Positions 31,777-43,037 of a stretch of DNA of 45,995 nt are shown here, piece after piece. Each line of letters starts with the position of its first letter. Positions within the stretch are counted from its first letter, which is position 1. Source of the stretch: Limisphaerales bacterium (lineage in GTDB: Bacteria; Verrucomicrobiota; Verrucomicrobiia; Limisphaerales; JADLHS01); assembly GCA_020848635.1 (NCBI GenBank), contig JADLHS010000162.1:1-45995 (forward strand), in the 5' to 3' direction. The position numbers were made by a program, and so were the translations under genes. The notes under the pieces were generated by a model, which was not told where the DNA came from, did not search any database, and saw only the letters and a program-made list of their open reading frames with translations.

Positions 31777-34539
31777 TCAGGCCGTAACCAGTTCCAGGAT
31801 GGGCAACGGCGGATTGTCGAGGCACTTGCGAACGCGCTGCGCCAGTTGCGGCGGGCGGTAGGGCTTGGCCAGAAACATTGGATCGTTTTCGCTCAGACTC
31901 TTGCCCCCGATTTCGGTGCTGTAACCGCTGCTGTAAATGACTCGGAGGTCGGACTTGCGTTTGCGAAGTTGCTGGGCAAGTTCCGCGCCCGTAATGCCGC
32001 CCGGCATGACCATGTCCGTCAGGAGCAAGTCCACTTTGCCCTGGCTGGCGTCCCAAACCCTCAGGGCTTCCACGCCGGTTTCGGCCTCCAAGACGCGATA
32101 GTCATATTCCTTAAGTACTTTGGCCACGAGTTCGCGCAGCAAGGGTTCGTCTTCAACGAGCAGGATGGTTTCGCGCCCGCCGCGTGCGATCAGCAGTGAA
32201 TCATTCTGGTCGTCGGTCTCGACGGCGACGACGTTGAGGGCGGGAAAGAAGACCCGGAAGGTGGTGCCCTTGCCAACTTCGCTGGTCACTTCAACCCAGC
32301 CCTGATGCTGTTTCGCGATGCCGTAAACCGTGGCCAGCCCGAGTCCGGTGCCCCGGCCAACTTCCTTCGTGGAAAAGAACGGCTCGAAAATCCGCGCCAG
32401 GGTTTTTGCCTCCATCCCGCAGCCGGTGTCCTGGACGGTGAGAGTGACAAAAGCTCCCACGCGGGCTTCGGGTCGGTGTGCCACGTAATCGGCGCGTATC
32501 TCGGTTGCGGTGGTGGCGACCGTAAGGCAACCGCCTTTGGGCATGGCGTCGCGGGCGTTGACGGCCAGATTCATGACGACCTGCTCGATCATGCCATCAT
32601 CCGCTTTGATGGAGGGCAGCTTATCCGCATAGTTGGTTTTCAGCACGATGTCCTCGCCGAGCAACCGCGGGAGCATTTTGCCGAAGTCGGCCAGCACGGC
32701 GTTGAGGCTTAACGGGCGCGCCTGAATGACCTGCTTGCGGCTGAAGGTCAGCAATTTTCGCGTGAGCACGGTCGCGCGGCGCGCGGCGCCGGAGATCTGC
32801 TTCAACGGGTTGGCCATGGATTCGTCCCCGTTCACTTTCACGAGCAGGCAATCGGCGTAGCCCTGAATAATGGTGAGAACGTTGTTGTAGTCATGGGCTA
32901 TGCCCGCTGCCATCTGGCCGACGGATTCGAGTTTTTGGGCGTGGCGATACTGCGTTTCCAGACTCAGCATCTCGGTAATTTCGTTACCGTAGCAATGAAC
33001 CACGTGGCTGTCGGCCACGGGGAAAAACGACCAACTGATGGTCCGGTCATTGATAACCACCTGCTCGCGCAAGCGTTTCACCCCGCGAGTCAGACAATCG
33101 GTCACCATGCCCGCCACTCCGGTAGGTAAAATCTCCAGGATGTGTCCCTTCCCAAGTGAACGAGCCAGTTCCACGGCGGCATCGTTGGTGAAACTCAACT
33201 CCGCGGTGGCGGTGAATTCCAGGACGGGATTGGGATTCACACGGGGGAACGCTGCGAGTTTTTGCACTTTGACTTCCGCCTGCTTGCGCTCGGTGATGTC
33301 GCTCAAACTACCGGCGGCGCCCAGCACCAAACCGGCTTCGTCTCGCGTTAGTCGGAGATTAAGCTCGGCCCAGCGCGGTTCACCCTGCCGGGTCAGCAGC
33401 CGGGCCTCAAAACTGGAATTGTCACTCTCGCCGTTGACTAATTTAACAAACCGTCCGCGGGCGGGATCGCGATCATCGGGGTGGAAAAAATCCAGAAACG
33501 ATTTTCCGAGCGTGTCCGCGACCCCAAAACCGGTGATCTCGGTCCAGGCCGGATTGAGAAACGACCAGTACCCGAACTCGCTAATTTGAAACACCACTTC
33601 CTTGATGCTGGCGACAACCGAGAGATAGCGGTTCTCGCTGGCGTCGAGCGCCTCCTCCGCCTGTTTGCGCTGGATGCACAGGGCGACGCCATTGGCCACC
33701 GAGCCAAGTTCCTGCAAGACGGTTTCATCGAGCGGCTCGCTCCCGTAGAGGGACATGCACCCAACGAGCCGGCCTTCGAGCATCAGTGGGTAAGCGGCAA
33801 AAGAAACCAGCCCTTCGGTTTGCGCCCACGTTGGCGCTCCCAAACCAGCGTCCACCGCCAGGTCCGGGACGAACACCGTTTGGCCGCCCAGGAGCGCGTC
33901 CAATGTCAAATTTTCCGAGGCCGCCAGCGCGGCGGCGGCTTTCGGCCCGGCGCTCGCGCTCAACAGGAGCGCCTTTTCCCCGGCGTCGTAAACCCAGACC
34001 TGGGCCAGCGCGCCATTGAGATACTGCGCCATCGCCCCGGCGCAATTCTCCAGAATCACCGACAACGGGGCGCGACATGTCAGGACCAGTCCCACTTGGG
34101 CGCCGAAAGCTGCGAGCCGCGCCTGTTCAAAGGCCGCGAGCGACGCCGCGCGTTTGCGCTCGATGGCGTAGCGAATAGTGCGTTCCAGCGTCTGCGCCGC
34201 AATCTGCCCCTTCACGAGATAGTCCGCCGCGCCCGCCCGCATCGCCGCGTGGTCGGCATCCGCGTGGCCGGCGCCCGTGACCAAAATCACCGGGGCCTCG
34301 GCCCCGGCCGTCCGGGCCGCTTGCAATAATTCCACCCCGTCATGGGCCCCCAGCCGGAAATCCACCAGGCAAATGTCCTGGAGATTTTTTGCCATGGCAA
34401 AGAGGCCTTCCTCAAACGACCGCGCCCACTCGATGGCGTAGGTGCAGCCCCGGATCTCCTTCAAGAGATCGCGGGTGAGCATGAAATCTTCCTCGTCATC
34501 TTCGACGATCAACACCCGGAAGTTTTGCAGATCGTTCAT
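31777..34539 (-). CDS. Hybrid sensor histidine kinase (REC-GAF-PAS-PAS-HisKA-HATPase-REC)
   Basis: 920 residues from the ATG at 34539, which overlaps the preceding response-regulator stop by 4 bp; the open frame continues to 34914 as a shadow. In order: a receiver domain ([28 protein letters not shown]), a GAF domain, a PAS domain ([19 protein letters not shown] to ITERKQAE), a second PAS-like region, HisKA with [19 protein letters not shown] (His near residue 549), an ATPase with DTGCGM and [12 protein letters not shown], and a C-terminal receiver ([23 protein letters not shown]). Cytoplasmic, no membrane helix. Signal unknown. It likely exchanges phosphate with the neighbouring receiver. 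Confidence 0.9.
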   Translation of the reverse strand: MNDLQNFRVLIVEDDEEDFMLTRDLLKEIRGCTYAIEWARSFEEGLFAMAKNLQDICLVDFRLGAHDGVELLQAARTAGAEAPVILVTGAGHADADHAAMRAGAADYLVKGQIAAQTLERTIRYAIERKRAASLAAFEQARLAAFGAQVGLVLTCRAPLSVILENCAGAMAQYLNGALAQVWVYDAGEKALLLSASAGPKAAAALAASENLTLDALLGGQTVFVPDLAVDAGLGAPTWAQTEGLVSFAAYPLMLEGRLVGCMSLYGSEPLDETVLQELGSVANGVALCIQRKQAEEALDASENRYLSVVASIKEVVFQISEFGYWSFLNPAWTEITGFGVADTLGKSFLDFFHPDDRDPARGRFVKLVNGESDNSSFEARLLTRQGEPRWAELNLRLTRDEAGLVLGAAGSLSDITERKQAEVKVQKLAAFPRVNPNPVLEFTATAELSFTNDAAVELARSLGKGHILEILPTGVAGMVTDCLTRGVKRLREQVVINDRTISWSFFPVADSHVVHCYGNEITEMLSLETQYRHAQKLESVGQMAAGIAHDYNNVLTIIQGYADCLLVKVNGDESMANPLKQISGAARRATVLTRKLLTFSRKQVIQARPLSLNAVLADFGKMLPRLLGEDIVLKTNYADKLPSIKADDGMIEQVVMNLAVNARDAMPKGGCLTVATTATEIRADYVAHRPEARVGAFVTLTVQDTGCGMEAKTLARIFEPFFSTKEVGRGTGLGLATVYGIAKQHQGWVEVTSEVGKGTTFRVFFPALNVVAVETDDQNDSLLIARGGRETILLVEDEPLLRELVAKVLKEYDYRVLEAETGVEALRVWDASQGKVDLLLTDMVMPGGITGAELAQQLRKRKSDLRVIYSSGYSTEIGGKSLSENDPMFLAKPYRPPQLAQRVRKCLDNPPLPILELVTA

Positions 34540-34997
34540 GGCGCAGCGATCTTGGCGGACGGCAGTTCCACAAGTCCAAACCAGTAATCCACGATTTTCT
34601 GGATGCTGGCCACCAGACCTTCGAAAGCCGCCGGTTTGGTGATAAATGAGTTGCCCCCCAGTTCGTACACGATGCGGATGTCCGTGTCGGCGCGCGACGT
34701 GGTGAACACCACGATGGGGACCCGCCGTAGATCCGGATGTTCGCGGATTTCTTTGAGCGCCTCGCGGCCGTCTTTGCGCGGCATGTTCAAGTCCAACAGG
34801 ATCAGGCCGGGCCGCGGGGCGACGCCCGTACCGATGTATTGGCCGCGTCGCAGGAGGTAATCCAGCAGCTCCTCGCCGTCCGCCACAAAGCGAAGTTGTT
34901 CCCGGACGCCACATTCAGCAAACGCCTCCCGGACGAGGAGTTGATCGTCAGTGTCATCCTCGGCCATTAGAATGAATTGATCTCGGACGTTGGTCAT
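34536..34997 (-). CDS. Single-domain response regulator (Rcp1-like)
   Basis: 153 residues, a stand-alone receiver. Acidic pocket MAEDDTDDQ, phospho-acceptor Asp in LLDLNMPRKDG near residue 68, FTTSRAD (Thr switch) and the Lys of SFITKPA. The insert DGEELLDYLLRRGQY is typical of the Rcp1/CheY-like proteins partnering phytochrome-type kinases. The ATGA overlap with the downstream hybrid kinase and the 7-bp gap from the upstream kinase show one operon of kinase, receiver and hybrid kinase. Confidence 0.92.
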   Translation of the reverse strand: MTNVRDQFILMAEDDTDDQLLVREAFAECGVREQLRFVADGEELLDYLLRRGQYIGTGVAPRPGLILLDLNMPRKDGREALKEIREHPDLRRVPIVVFTTSRADTDIRIVYELGGNSFITKPAAFEGLVASIQKIVDYWFGLVELPSAKIAAP

Positions 34998-35004
34998 GAC
35001 GGGA

Positions 35005-36780
35005 TTAGTTTCTGGCGGGCTGGTTCATCGGGAGCGTCACGAGGAACGTTGCCCCCTCACCGGGTTTGCTGTGGGCCGTGATGACCCCCTTGTGGCGATC
35101 CACAATGCGACGGCACACCGCCAACCCGATTCCCGTGCCTTCATACTCCTGCCGACCGTGGAGGCGCTGAAACACGGCGAAGATGCGATCCAGATATTTC
35201 TCGTCGAAGCCGATGCCATTGTCCTTGATGCTGAGTTGAAAAAACAGCGGTTCGTCAGGAGCAAAGTCCGTCCCCCGCAGCTCCGTCGTCAGGCCGGCCG
35301 GGAGATCGCCTTCGCGTGCCGCCACAATCCGCCCGCCAATCTCCACTTTCGGTTTGGCGTTCGCCGGCTGGAACTTGAGGGCATTACCAATCAGGTTTTG
35401 CAGCAACTGCCGAATCTGCACCGCATCGGCTTCCAGTTTTGGCAGTTCGCCCACGACGACCTCGGCCCCGGATTTTTCGATGCGCACCTCCAGGTCCCCT
35501 AGCACCTCACGGGTGATCTGACCCAGATCCACGAGCGCAAACGGTTCCGTGCGGCTGATAACTCGCGAGAATGTGAGCAGGTCATTGATCAACGTCTGCA
35601 TCCGTGCCGCCGCGTTCTGCATCCGCCCCAGATAATCCACGCCCTCTTCCGGCAAGACGGCTTCGCATTTGGTTTTCAGGCGGTCGCCGAAGGCGCGGAT
35701 TTTCCGCAAGGGTTCCTGCAAATCATGCGACGCAACAAAGGCAAACTGCTCGAGTTCCGCGTTGGAACGAGTTAGCTCCGCCGCCTTGGTTTCCAAGGCT
35801 TCCGCCGATTGTTTGCGCTCGGTAATGTCCTTGAACAGCACCACGCGACCCACCAGTCCGCCATTTTCGTGGATGGGGGAACGCACAAATTCCGCATTGA
35901 AGCTCACTCCATCCCTCCGCTTTAAGGTCACATCCATTGGGACGCTGGCGGTGAGGTTCGGCGCGGTGGCCACATCATCCCGCGCCAGTTCGCCAAAAAG
36001 CTCGGTTTCCTTGCGGCCTACCATGGCTTTGACTTCCAGGCCCATAAGCCGGGCGGCGGTCGGGTTTACGAAGGTGATGATCCCGCCCGGGTTGATCCCG
36101 CAGATGCCCTCGCCCGCGGAGTTCAGAATCAATTCGTATTGCCGCTGGCGTTTTTGCATTTCGTCGAAGCGGGCTTGCACATGCACATCCAACAGGTCCT
36201 TGCCGCGGGTGGTCTCCGACCGGACGCGGTGGAGACTTCGCTCTCTTCGTTCCGCCCGTTCTTGGCGGGTCAATTCCGCCTGCAACTCCGCGTTTACGCG
36301 CTTGAGCCCGGCAAGTTGGGTCTCCATTCCCTTAAGTTCCCGCAGCCAATGATTCTCCTGCGCCAGCTTTTCGCCCACTTGCATCTGCAACTGGCGGGTC
36401 AACGCGTCCCAATCCGCAAGCCCGGCCTTGGTCCGTTTCTGCCACGCACGCTCACTGAAATAGAACCCGCTGAAGGCCACCAGCGTCAGCAGGGTGCCAC
36501 TTCCCAAGATCATCGCGACCGCCATCAGCCGCCATTGCATCATCTGACTCAGCCGGCCGGCCCCGGCGCTGGTCAGCACCGGCACCAGTTCGTCCGCAAC
36601 CCGCGTCGTTTCTGCGTACATCCAACTGCCCAGACACACGGTTACGACCAGAATGGCGGCCAGCACCACTGTCTTCCAATGATGGGCCACTTCCGGTCGC
36701 GCTATGGCAGGAGTTGTGGCGACCGGCGCGTCCGGCGTTACCGCGACCCCAACCAGTGATAGAGGTTGTGCTTCGACCAT
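35005..36780 (-). CDS. Membrane sensor histidine kinase with PAS domain
   Basis: 591 residues from the ATG at 36780, preceded by GGGAGAAACC. Two membrane helices (about VVLAAILVVTVCLGSWMYA and LMAVAMILGSGTLLTLVAF) frame a short periplasmic loop. A long coiled coil follows (LTRQLQMQVGEKLAQENHW and beyond), then PAS (RQYELILNSAGEGICGINP to DITERKQSA), HisKA with FVASHDLQEPLRKIRAFGD (His near residue 351, phytochrome-kinase style), and an ATPase with DNGIGFD and EGTGIGLAVCRRIV. The loop between the helices is too short for a large ligand domain. It is first gene of the three-gene relay operon. Confidence 0.9.
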   Translation of the reverse strand: MVEAQPLSLVGVAVTPDAPVATTPAIARPEVAHHWKTVVLAAILVVTVCLGSWMYAETTRVADELVPVLTSAGAGRLSQMMQWRLMAVAMILGSGTLLTLVAFSGFYFSERAWQKRTKAGLADWDALTRQLQMQVGEKLAQENHWLRELKGMETQLAGLKRVNAELQAELTRQERAERRERSLHRVRSETTRGKDLLDVHVQARFDEMQKRQRQYELILNSAGEGICGINPGGIITFVNPTAARLMGLEVKAMVGRKETELFGELARDDVATAPNLTASVPMDVTLKRRDGVSFNAEFVRSPIHENGGLVGRVVLFKDITERKQSAEALETKAAELTRSNAELEQFAFVASHDLQEPLRKIRAFGDRLKTKCEAVLPEEGVDYLGRMQNAAARMQTLINDLLTFSRVISRTEPFALVDLGQITREVLGDLEVRIEKSGAEVVVGELPKLEADAVQIRQLLQNLIGNALKFQPANAKPKVEIGGRIVAAREGDLPAGLTTELRGTDFAPDEPLFFQLSIKDNGIGFDEKYLDRIFAVFQRLHGRQEYEGTGIGLAVCRRIVDRHKGVITAHSKPGEGATFLVTLPMNQPARN

Positions 36781-37094
36781 ATGGTTTCTCCCGGCGTTCG
36801 CTCGCGGCAAAACCCTCGAGCGGCGGGTGAAAACGTCTTCCTTTAAGCACCTTGAAGACCATTTGTGCCAAAGCCTCAATTCCCGCCGAAGCGGTGGGAT
36901 TGGTCGGGGGGCGCTGAATTTGCCTGTCCCGGACTTTGTCCCTTAATGAGACTCTTGAGGCGGCAAACGAGACTCGCTGCCGCCCTCGGCCTTGCGCGTG
37001 GCGCGTGGCAAAAGGCTAAAGCGGATCCCCCCCCGTACTGTGGCGGATTCTTGCTTCGTGCCGTCAGCTCGCATAACGTTTGGCCTTTGAATTT
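36781..37094. other. Intergenic region between divergent kinase and dapL
   Basis: About 310 bp that must hold promoters for the leftward kinase operon and the rightward dapL. I see no hairpin-rich repeat, RNA gene or recognisable operator. Confidence 0.35.
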
Positions 37095-38333
37095 ATGGCA
37101 TTACTCAACGACCACTACCTAAAACTCAAGGCTGGCTACCTTTTTCCTGAAATTAGCCGGCGCGTGAAGGCCTTTTGCGAGACCAACCCCGCAGTTGTCC
37201 CGCATCTGATCCGCTGCGGTATTGGTGACGTGACCGAACCGTTGCCGCCAGCCGTCATTGCCGCCTTGCACAAAGCGGTGGACGAAATGGCCGCGCGCGA
37301 AACATTCAAGGGCTACGGTTCGGAACAGGGCTACGAATGGCTCCGTGCCGCAATCGCGCAGAATGATTTCCGCGACCGCGGCCTCGATGTGGCCGACGAC
37401 GAAATCTTCGTCAGCGACGGGTCAAAGTGCGATTGCGGCAGCATCCTCGATGTCCTCGGCAGCAAAAATAAGATTGCCATCAGCGATCCGGTTTACCCGG
37501 TTTATGTGGACACGAACGTGATGGCCGGCCACACCGGTGAAGCCAACGCAGCCGGGGCGTACGGCAGGATTGTTTATCTCCCGTGTCGTCCCAGCAATGG
37601 CTTTATCCCTGAACCGCCAAAGCGCCATGTGGATGTGATCTATCTGTGTTCGCCGAATAATCCGACCGGCGCGGCGGCCACCCGTCCGCAGCTTGAGGCG
37701 TGGGTGAAATACGCACTCGCACACAAGGCTGTCATCCTGTTCGATGCCGCTTACGAGGCGTATATTACCGATCCGACGATCCCCCATTCGATTTACGAAA
37801 TTCCCGGTGCCCGCGAATGCGCCATCGAATTTCGCAGTTTCTCGAAGAACGGCGGGTTCACGGGCACGCGCTGCGCGTTCACGGTTGTTCCGAAATCCCT
37901 TTTGGCTGGCACCAAGTCGGGCGATGCGAAGCCGTTGCACCCGCTCTGGGCCCGCCGCATGACCACCAAGTTCAACGGCGTCAGCTATATCGTTCAGCGT
38001 GCCGCGGAAGCGCTTTACTCGCCGGAAGGCAAGGCGCAGGTGAAGGCGCTGATTGAGCATTATCTCGGGAACGCCGATGTCCTCCGCAAGGGCGCGAAGA
38101 AAGCCGGACTGAAAGTGTTTGGCGGCGTCAACGCGCCCTACATCTGGGTGCGCACGCCCAAAGGCGTCACTAGTTGGCAGGCGTTCGATAAGATTCTTGG
38201 CGAAGCCAATGTCGTCATCACGCCCGGCAGTGGCTTCGGCTCGAAGGGCGAGGGTTTTTTCCGCATCAGCGCCTTTAACAGCCGCGCCAACGCCGAAGAA
38301 GTCGCTCGCCGATTGCCGGAATTGAAGTGGTAG
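37095..38333 (+). CDS. dapL: LL-diaminopimelate aminotransferase
   Basis: 412 residues from the ATG at 37095. PLP enzyme converting tetrahydrodipicolinate directly to LL-diaminopimelate, the short route to meso-DAP and lysine. Seen: [43 protein letters not shown], the Asn-Pro motif [12 protein letters not shown], and the PLP lysine in [15 protein letters not shown] (Lys251). This pathway variant is common in the Verrucomicrobia/Chlamydiae/Planctomycetes group, plants and some Spirochaetes. The gene ends 8 bp before the convergent HDOD gene. Confidence 0.95.
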   Translation: MALLNDHYLKLKAGYLFPEISRRVKAFCETNPAVVPHLIRCGIGDVTEPLPPAVIAALHKAVDEMAARETFKGYGSEQGYEWLRAAIAQNDFRDRGLDVADDEIFVSDGSKCDCGSILDVLGSKNKIAISDPVYPVYVDTNVMAGHTGEANAAGAYGRIVYLPCRPSNGFIPEPPKRHVDVIYLCSPNNPTGAAATRPQLEAWVKYALAHKAVILFDAAYEAYITDPTIPHSIYEIPGARECAIEFRSFSKNGGFTGTRCAFTVVPKSLLAGTKSGDAKPLHPLWARRMTTKFNGVSYIVQRAAEALYSPEGKAQVKALIEHYLGNADVLRKGAKKAGLKVFGGVNAPYIWVRTPKGVTSWQAFDKILGEANVVITPGSGFGSKGEGFFRISAFNSRANAEEVARRLPELKW

Positions 38334-38341
38334 GCAGAGCG

Positions 38342-39551
38342 CTATCCGTCCGGCTGGAAGAGTTTTCCGGCGCGCTCCCGCCAGGCATCCACTCGATTTT
38401 GCAGACCAATCGCTTTGAGGTGTTCCATGTCAAACGCCGTCTGACTGCCCGGAGGTTTGAAGCCGGACAACTCATGTTCCAGCACGTTGGCGACATGCAC
38501 CGCGGTGAGGGGGCCGAATGACTTCGTTTCCGCGCGACTGGGTTGATGATGAAACGCAACGGCTTCAACAATGATCGCGGGCATGCCCCAGAGGCCCAGC
38601 AGATACGCGCCGACGCCCGCATGATTGGCTCCGAACACCTTCTGTTCGGCGTCCAAGAAAGGCAGTCCCTGTTCTTTCGTCAGCGTGAGCGCACGCTGAA
38701 ATGGTTCAGTCAAGTTGTTTGCTAGCATGAGTTTGCCGACATCGTGCAGCATTGCGGCGGTGTAGGCGTCTTCCGCGAGGGACAGTTCGGCGCGCTCCAG
38801 TTCCATGATTTTGCGGGCGAGTTGCGCGGTGCGCATGCCATGATCCCACACTTGGGAAATGGCAAATCCCCTCAGCTCGGTGTGTTCGAAGCAGGAAAAG
38901 ATGTGCGCTGACAGCGCGAGCGAGCGGACGGCGCTCAGGCCGATTTGTTGCACTGCCTCCTGCGGACTGGTGATTCGGCGGCCCAGCCCGAGGGAAGCGG
39001 CGTTCACGATTTGGAGCATCTTTACCGTCATCCCGGGATCTTTGGCTACGATGGTCGCGATCTGTTCTACGGACGGATTGTCCGAGGCCAGTTCCTGCAT
39101 GATCTCCAGGTACAGCGAAGGGAAGCTTGGCAAGGTGTCGAGCTGTGCGACCACGCCGCGGATGCTTTCGTCCTGCAAATACGCGTCAAGTCCACCGATG
39201 CGCGCCAGCGTCGCTCTGAGCACTTTGGGTTGCATCGGTTTGGCAATGAACTGATGCGTCTCCTGCAAACACTCAGCAATCTCCTTTTGATCGGTGAGAC
39301 CGGAGAGGATGATACGCGAGGTGCCTGGGGACAGGCGTTTCACTTCCCGGAGCAGCGCCACGCCGTCCATCCCGGGCATGTGCAGATCCGACACCACCAC
39401 GTCGAATCTCGTCGTCGCCAGTAATTGCAGGGCCGCCGCGCCGCCACCCGCCATGCGGACCTCCCACCGCACCCGCTCGCTTGTCAGCAGCATGCGATAG
39501 AGCTCCAGCATCGTTTCGTTGTCATCCACGAACAGGATGTTCCGCTTCATC
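38342..39551 (-). CDS. Response regulator with HDOD output domain
   Basis: 402 residues from the ATG at 39551; the longer frame upstream runs through the tRNA and is not coding. Receiver domain residues 1-120: ILFVDDNETM, acceptor Asp in VVSDLHMPGMDG, LSGLTD and the Lys of FIAKPM. Then an HDOD domain: VVAQLDTLPSFPSLYLEIMQ, ISQVWDHGMRTAQLARKI and AAMLHDVGKLMLANN. HDOD proteins are signalling outputs related to HD phosphohydrolases; this one keeps an HD-G-K stretch. Output target is unknown. Confidence 0.92.
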
Positions 39552-39714
39552 AATCGTCCCGTGTTGAACGCGCGTCGTCTGGCCGTCGGTGTCGTTGAAT
39601 CAAATCGCTTTGCTTCGGAAATGGCAAACGTCCCGCCCAAACGCAACTCAATTCGCATGCGGGCAAAGGCGGCACTTGCACGGATTTCCATCCGCCGGTA
39701 ATGTCCCCTTGGCC

Positions 39715-39791
39715 GCGCCTGTAGCTCAGTTGGATAGAGCATCTGCCTTCTAAGCAGAGGGTCGTGGGTTCGATTCCCGCCAGGCGCACCA
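39715..39791 (+). tRNA. tRNA-Arg (anticodon UCU)
   Basis: 77 bases including an encoded CCA. Acceptor stem GCGCCTG pairs CAGGCGC; D-arm GCTCAGTTGGATAGAGC; anticodon stem TCTGC/GCAGA with loop CTTCTAA (anticodon TCT); T-arm with GTTCGATTC. Plus strand. Confidence 0.97.
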
Positions 39792-39935
39792 CTTCGAAAC
39801 TGAAGCGTTGCACCTTTGCCGCCAGTCCAGGTCGTCTTCGGGCCGACCACACCCAAGAGGAATGCTGAACCACTTTCGGTTCTCCCGGGCGAGCGCGCGG
39901 CATGGCAAATGGCGGCATCCCGGTGGCGTAAACAC

Positions 39936-40709
39936 CTATGCCGTCTTCGCTTCGCCCTTGAGAATCCAGTCGTAGCCTTTCGCTTCGAGTTCGAGCGCCA
40001 GTTCCTTGCCGCCAGTTTTTACGATGTGACCATCCACCAGCACATGGACATAATCCGGGACGATAAAATTCAACAACCGTTGATAATGCGTGATAACGAG
40101 CTGGGCGTTATCGGCGCGCTTGAGCTTGTTCACGCCGTTGCTGACGACTTTGAGCGCGTCAATATCCAGGCCGGAATCGGTTTCATCGAGGATGGCGAGC
40201 CTGGGCTCGAGCACGGCCATCTGGAAAATCTCGGCACGCTTCTTTTCGCCGCCGGAGAAACCTTCGTTGACTGACCGTTTGAGCAAATCATCCTTCAACT
40301 CCAGCAGCTTCATCTTGTCTTTCACGAGCGCGAGGAACTCGATGGCGTCGAGTTCCGATTCGCCCTTGTGCTTGCGGATTTCGTTGAGTGCCGCCTTGAG
40401 GAAATAAGTGCTGTTCACGCCCGGGATCTCAACCGGGTACTGGAACGCAAGGAATAAACCTTCGCGGGCGCGTTCTTCGGGATCGAGGTCGAGCAGGTCC
40501 TTGCCGAAGTACAGCACCTCGCCTCCGGTGATATCGTAGCCGTCGCGACCTGCCAGCACCGCCGCTAGCGTGCTCTTGCCGCTGCCGTTCGGCCCCATGA
40601 CCGCGTGAACTTCGCCGGGGTTGATGATGAGGCTGACGCCTTTGAGGATTTGTTTGCCCTCAACGCCCGCGCTGAGGTTTTTGATTTCGAGAATAGGTTG
40701 CTTGCTCAT
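39936..40709 (-). CDS. sufC: Fe-S cluster assembly ATPase SufC
   Basis: 257 residues. ABC-type ATPase of the SufBC(D) scaffold that builds Fe-S clusters in the cytoplasm. Walker A GPNGSGKST near residue 38, Q-loop FQYPVEIPGV, signature FSGGEKKRAEIFQ, Walker B LAILDETDSGLD. Normal length. It follows sufB on the same strand after a 150-bp gap filled by a palindromic repeat. No sufD, sufS or sufU is beside it. Confidence 0.97.
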   Translation of the reverse strand: MSKQPILEIKNLSAGVEGKQILKGVSLIINPGEVHAVMGPNGSGKSTLAAVLAGRDGYDITGGEVLYFGKDLLDLDPEERAREGLFLAFQYPVEIPGVNSTYFLKAALNEIRKHKGESELDAIEFLALVKDKMKLLELKDDLLKRSVNEGFSGGEKKRAEIFQMAVLEPRLAILDETDSGLDIDALKVVSNGVNKLKRADNAQLVITHYQRLLNFIVPDYVHVLVDGHIVKTGGKELALELEAKGYDWILKGEAKTA

Positions 40710-40721
40710 GTTCTATATTGT

Positions 40722-40857
40722 TTTAACCACCGATGGACACTGATCGACACGGATCAAAACCGCTTGACGCGAATTTCGCGAATTAGCGCCAAGTGGCGGA
40801 ATTCGCGTAAGAGTCTTTTCTGAATCCGGGTCCATTCGTGTTCATCCGTGGTTAAAT
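40722..40857. repeat. Palindromic repeat between sufB and sufC
   Basis: Long inverted ends: TTTAACCACCGATGGACACT at the left, and at the right the reverse complement of ATTTAACCACGGATGAACAC. A palindromic centre GCGAATTTCGCGAATTAGCG lies between. It fills the whole gap between the two suf genes. Confidence 0.8.
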
Positions 40858-40859
40858 CT

Positions 40860-42308
<1,449 letters not shown>

Positions 42309-42314
42309 GAAAAA

Positions 42315-42776
42315 TTATTTCTTCCGCAGGCCCGCGCAATTTGCACAGAGGCCGTGAACTGCAATCTCGTAGTGATCTACCTGGAAGCCCTTTGGGCTTG
42401 GCATCGTCGGCGTCTCCGCCGGCATTGTCACGTCGAATATCGTCCCGCACTCGTCGCAGCAATAATGGCAATGCCTCTCCATATTCGGGCAATAACGGGT
42501 CGCACCGCGCTGCAATTGCACCTGCCGCACCAGCCCGCAATGGACAAGCGCCGCAAGGCAGTTGTACACGGTGGCATGGGAGATGTCCGGCATCTGGCGT
42601 TTGGTCCGCATGAACACGTCATCCGCGGTGGGATGGTCAAGTGTTTGCAGCAGTGCGTCATAGACATGCCGGCGCTGCGATGTGAAGCGAAAGCCGCTTG
42701 TCGCCAGTCGCTCGCCCAACGCGCGCTCTAACTCAGTGTGTTCTGCCAGATTCATCGGACAACCCAGTTTAGTCAT
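42315..42776 (-). CDS. Fur/PerR-family metal-dependent regulator in the suf operon
   Basis: 153 residues from the ATG at 42776; an in-frame ATG at 42755 gives 146. Winged helix: RLATSGFRFTSQRRHVYDALLQTLDHPTADDVFMRTK and ISHATVYNCLAALVHCGLV. The C-terminal domain has HCHYCCDECGTIFDV and a final CANC, the two CxxC pairs of a structural zinc site. Fur (iron) and PerR (peroxide) cannot be told apart by eye. It is first in fur-sufB-sufC, so it probably regulates its own operon through the palindrome at 42792-42807. Confidence 0.9.
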   Translation of the reverse strand: MTKLGCPMNLAEHTELERALGERLATSGFRFTSQRRHVYDALLQTLDHPTADDVFMRTKRQMPDISHATVYNCLAALVHCGLVRQVQLQRGATRYCPNMERHCHYCCDECGTIFDVTMPAETPTMPSPKGFQVDHYEIAVHGLCANCAGLRKK

Positions 42777-42791
42777 CGAAGGGATGGAGTC

Positions 42792-42807
42792 AATAATTGG
42801 AATTATT
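42792..42807. promoter_or_regulatory. Fur/PerR-like operator palindrome
   Basis: A perfect 7-2-7 inverted repeat AATAATT-GG-AATTATT, 15 bases before the regulator ATG at 42776. Resembles the TTATAAT-type half-sites of Fur/PerR boxes. Directly upstream of the fur-sufB-sufC operon and shared with the divergent side. Confidence 0.75.
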
Positions 42808-43037
42808 CTAAATAAGGCCGCTCGCGAACGTGTCGGGCGGCGACTGCTGAGGCGAACCCATGCAACGAAGCATGAATTTGAGGTTAACCGTCGAGTTCTT
42901 CGCGCTGGCGAGTGGAATGTGGCGGGCAAGTCGGATTTGTGGGTGCGGGCGCGACCCACTCGCCGGGAGTCCGAGGGAACCCGCAAAAGGGAAAAATTTC
43001 CTGTTTTCTCCAAGGCACTTGCCGCAACCATTGGCCA

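Noticed and set aside
38342-39856. Extended start of the HDOD gene through the tRNA
   Set aside because: The extra codons run antisense through tRNA-Arg; the ATG at 39551 begins the receiver domain exactly.
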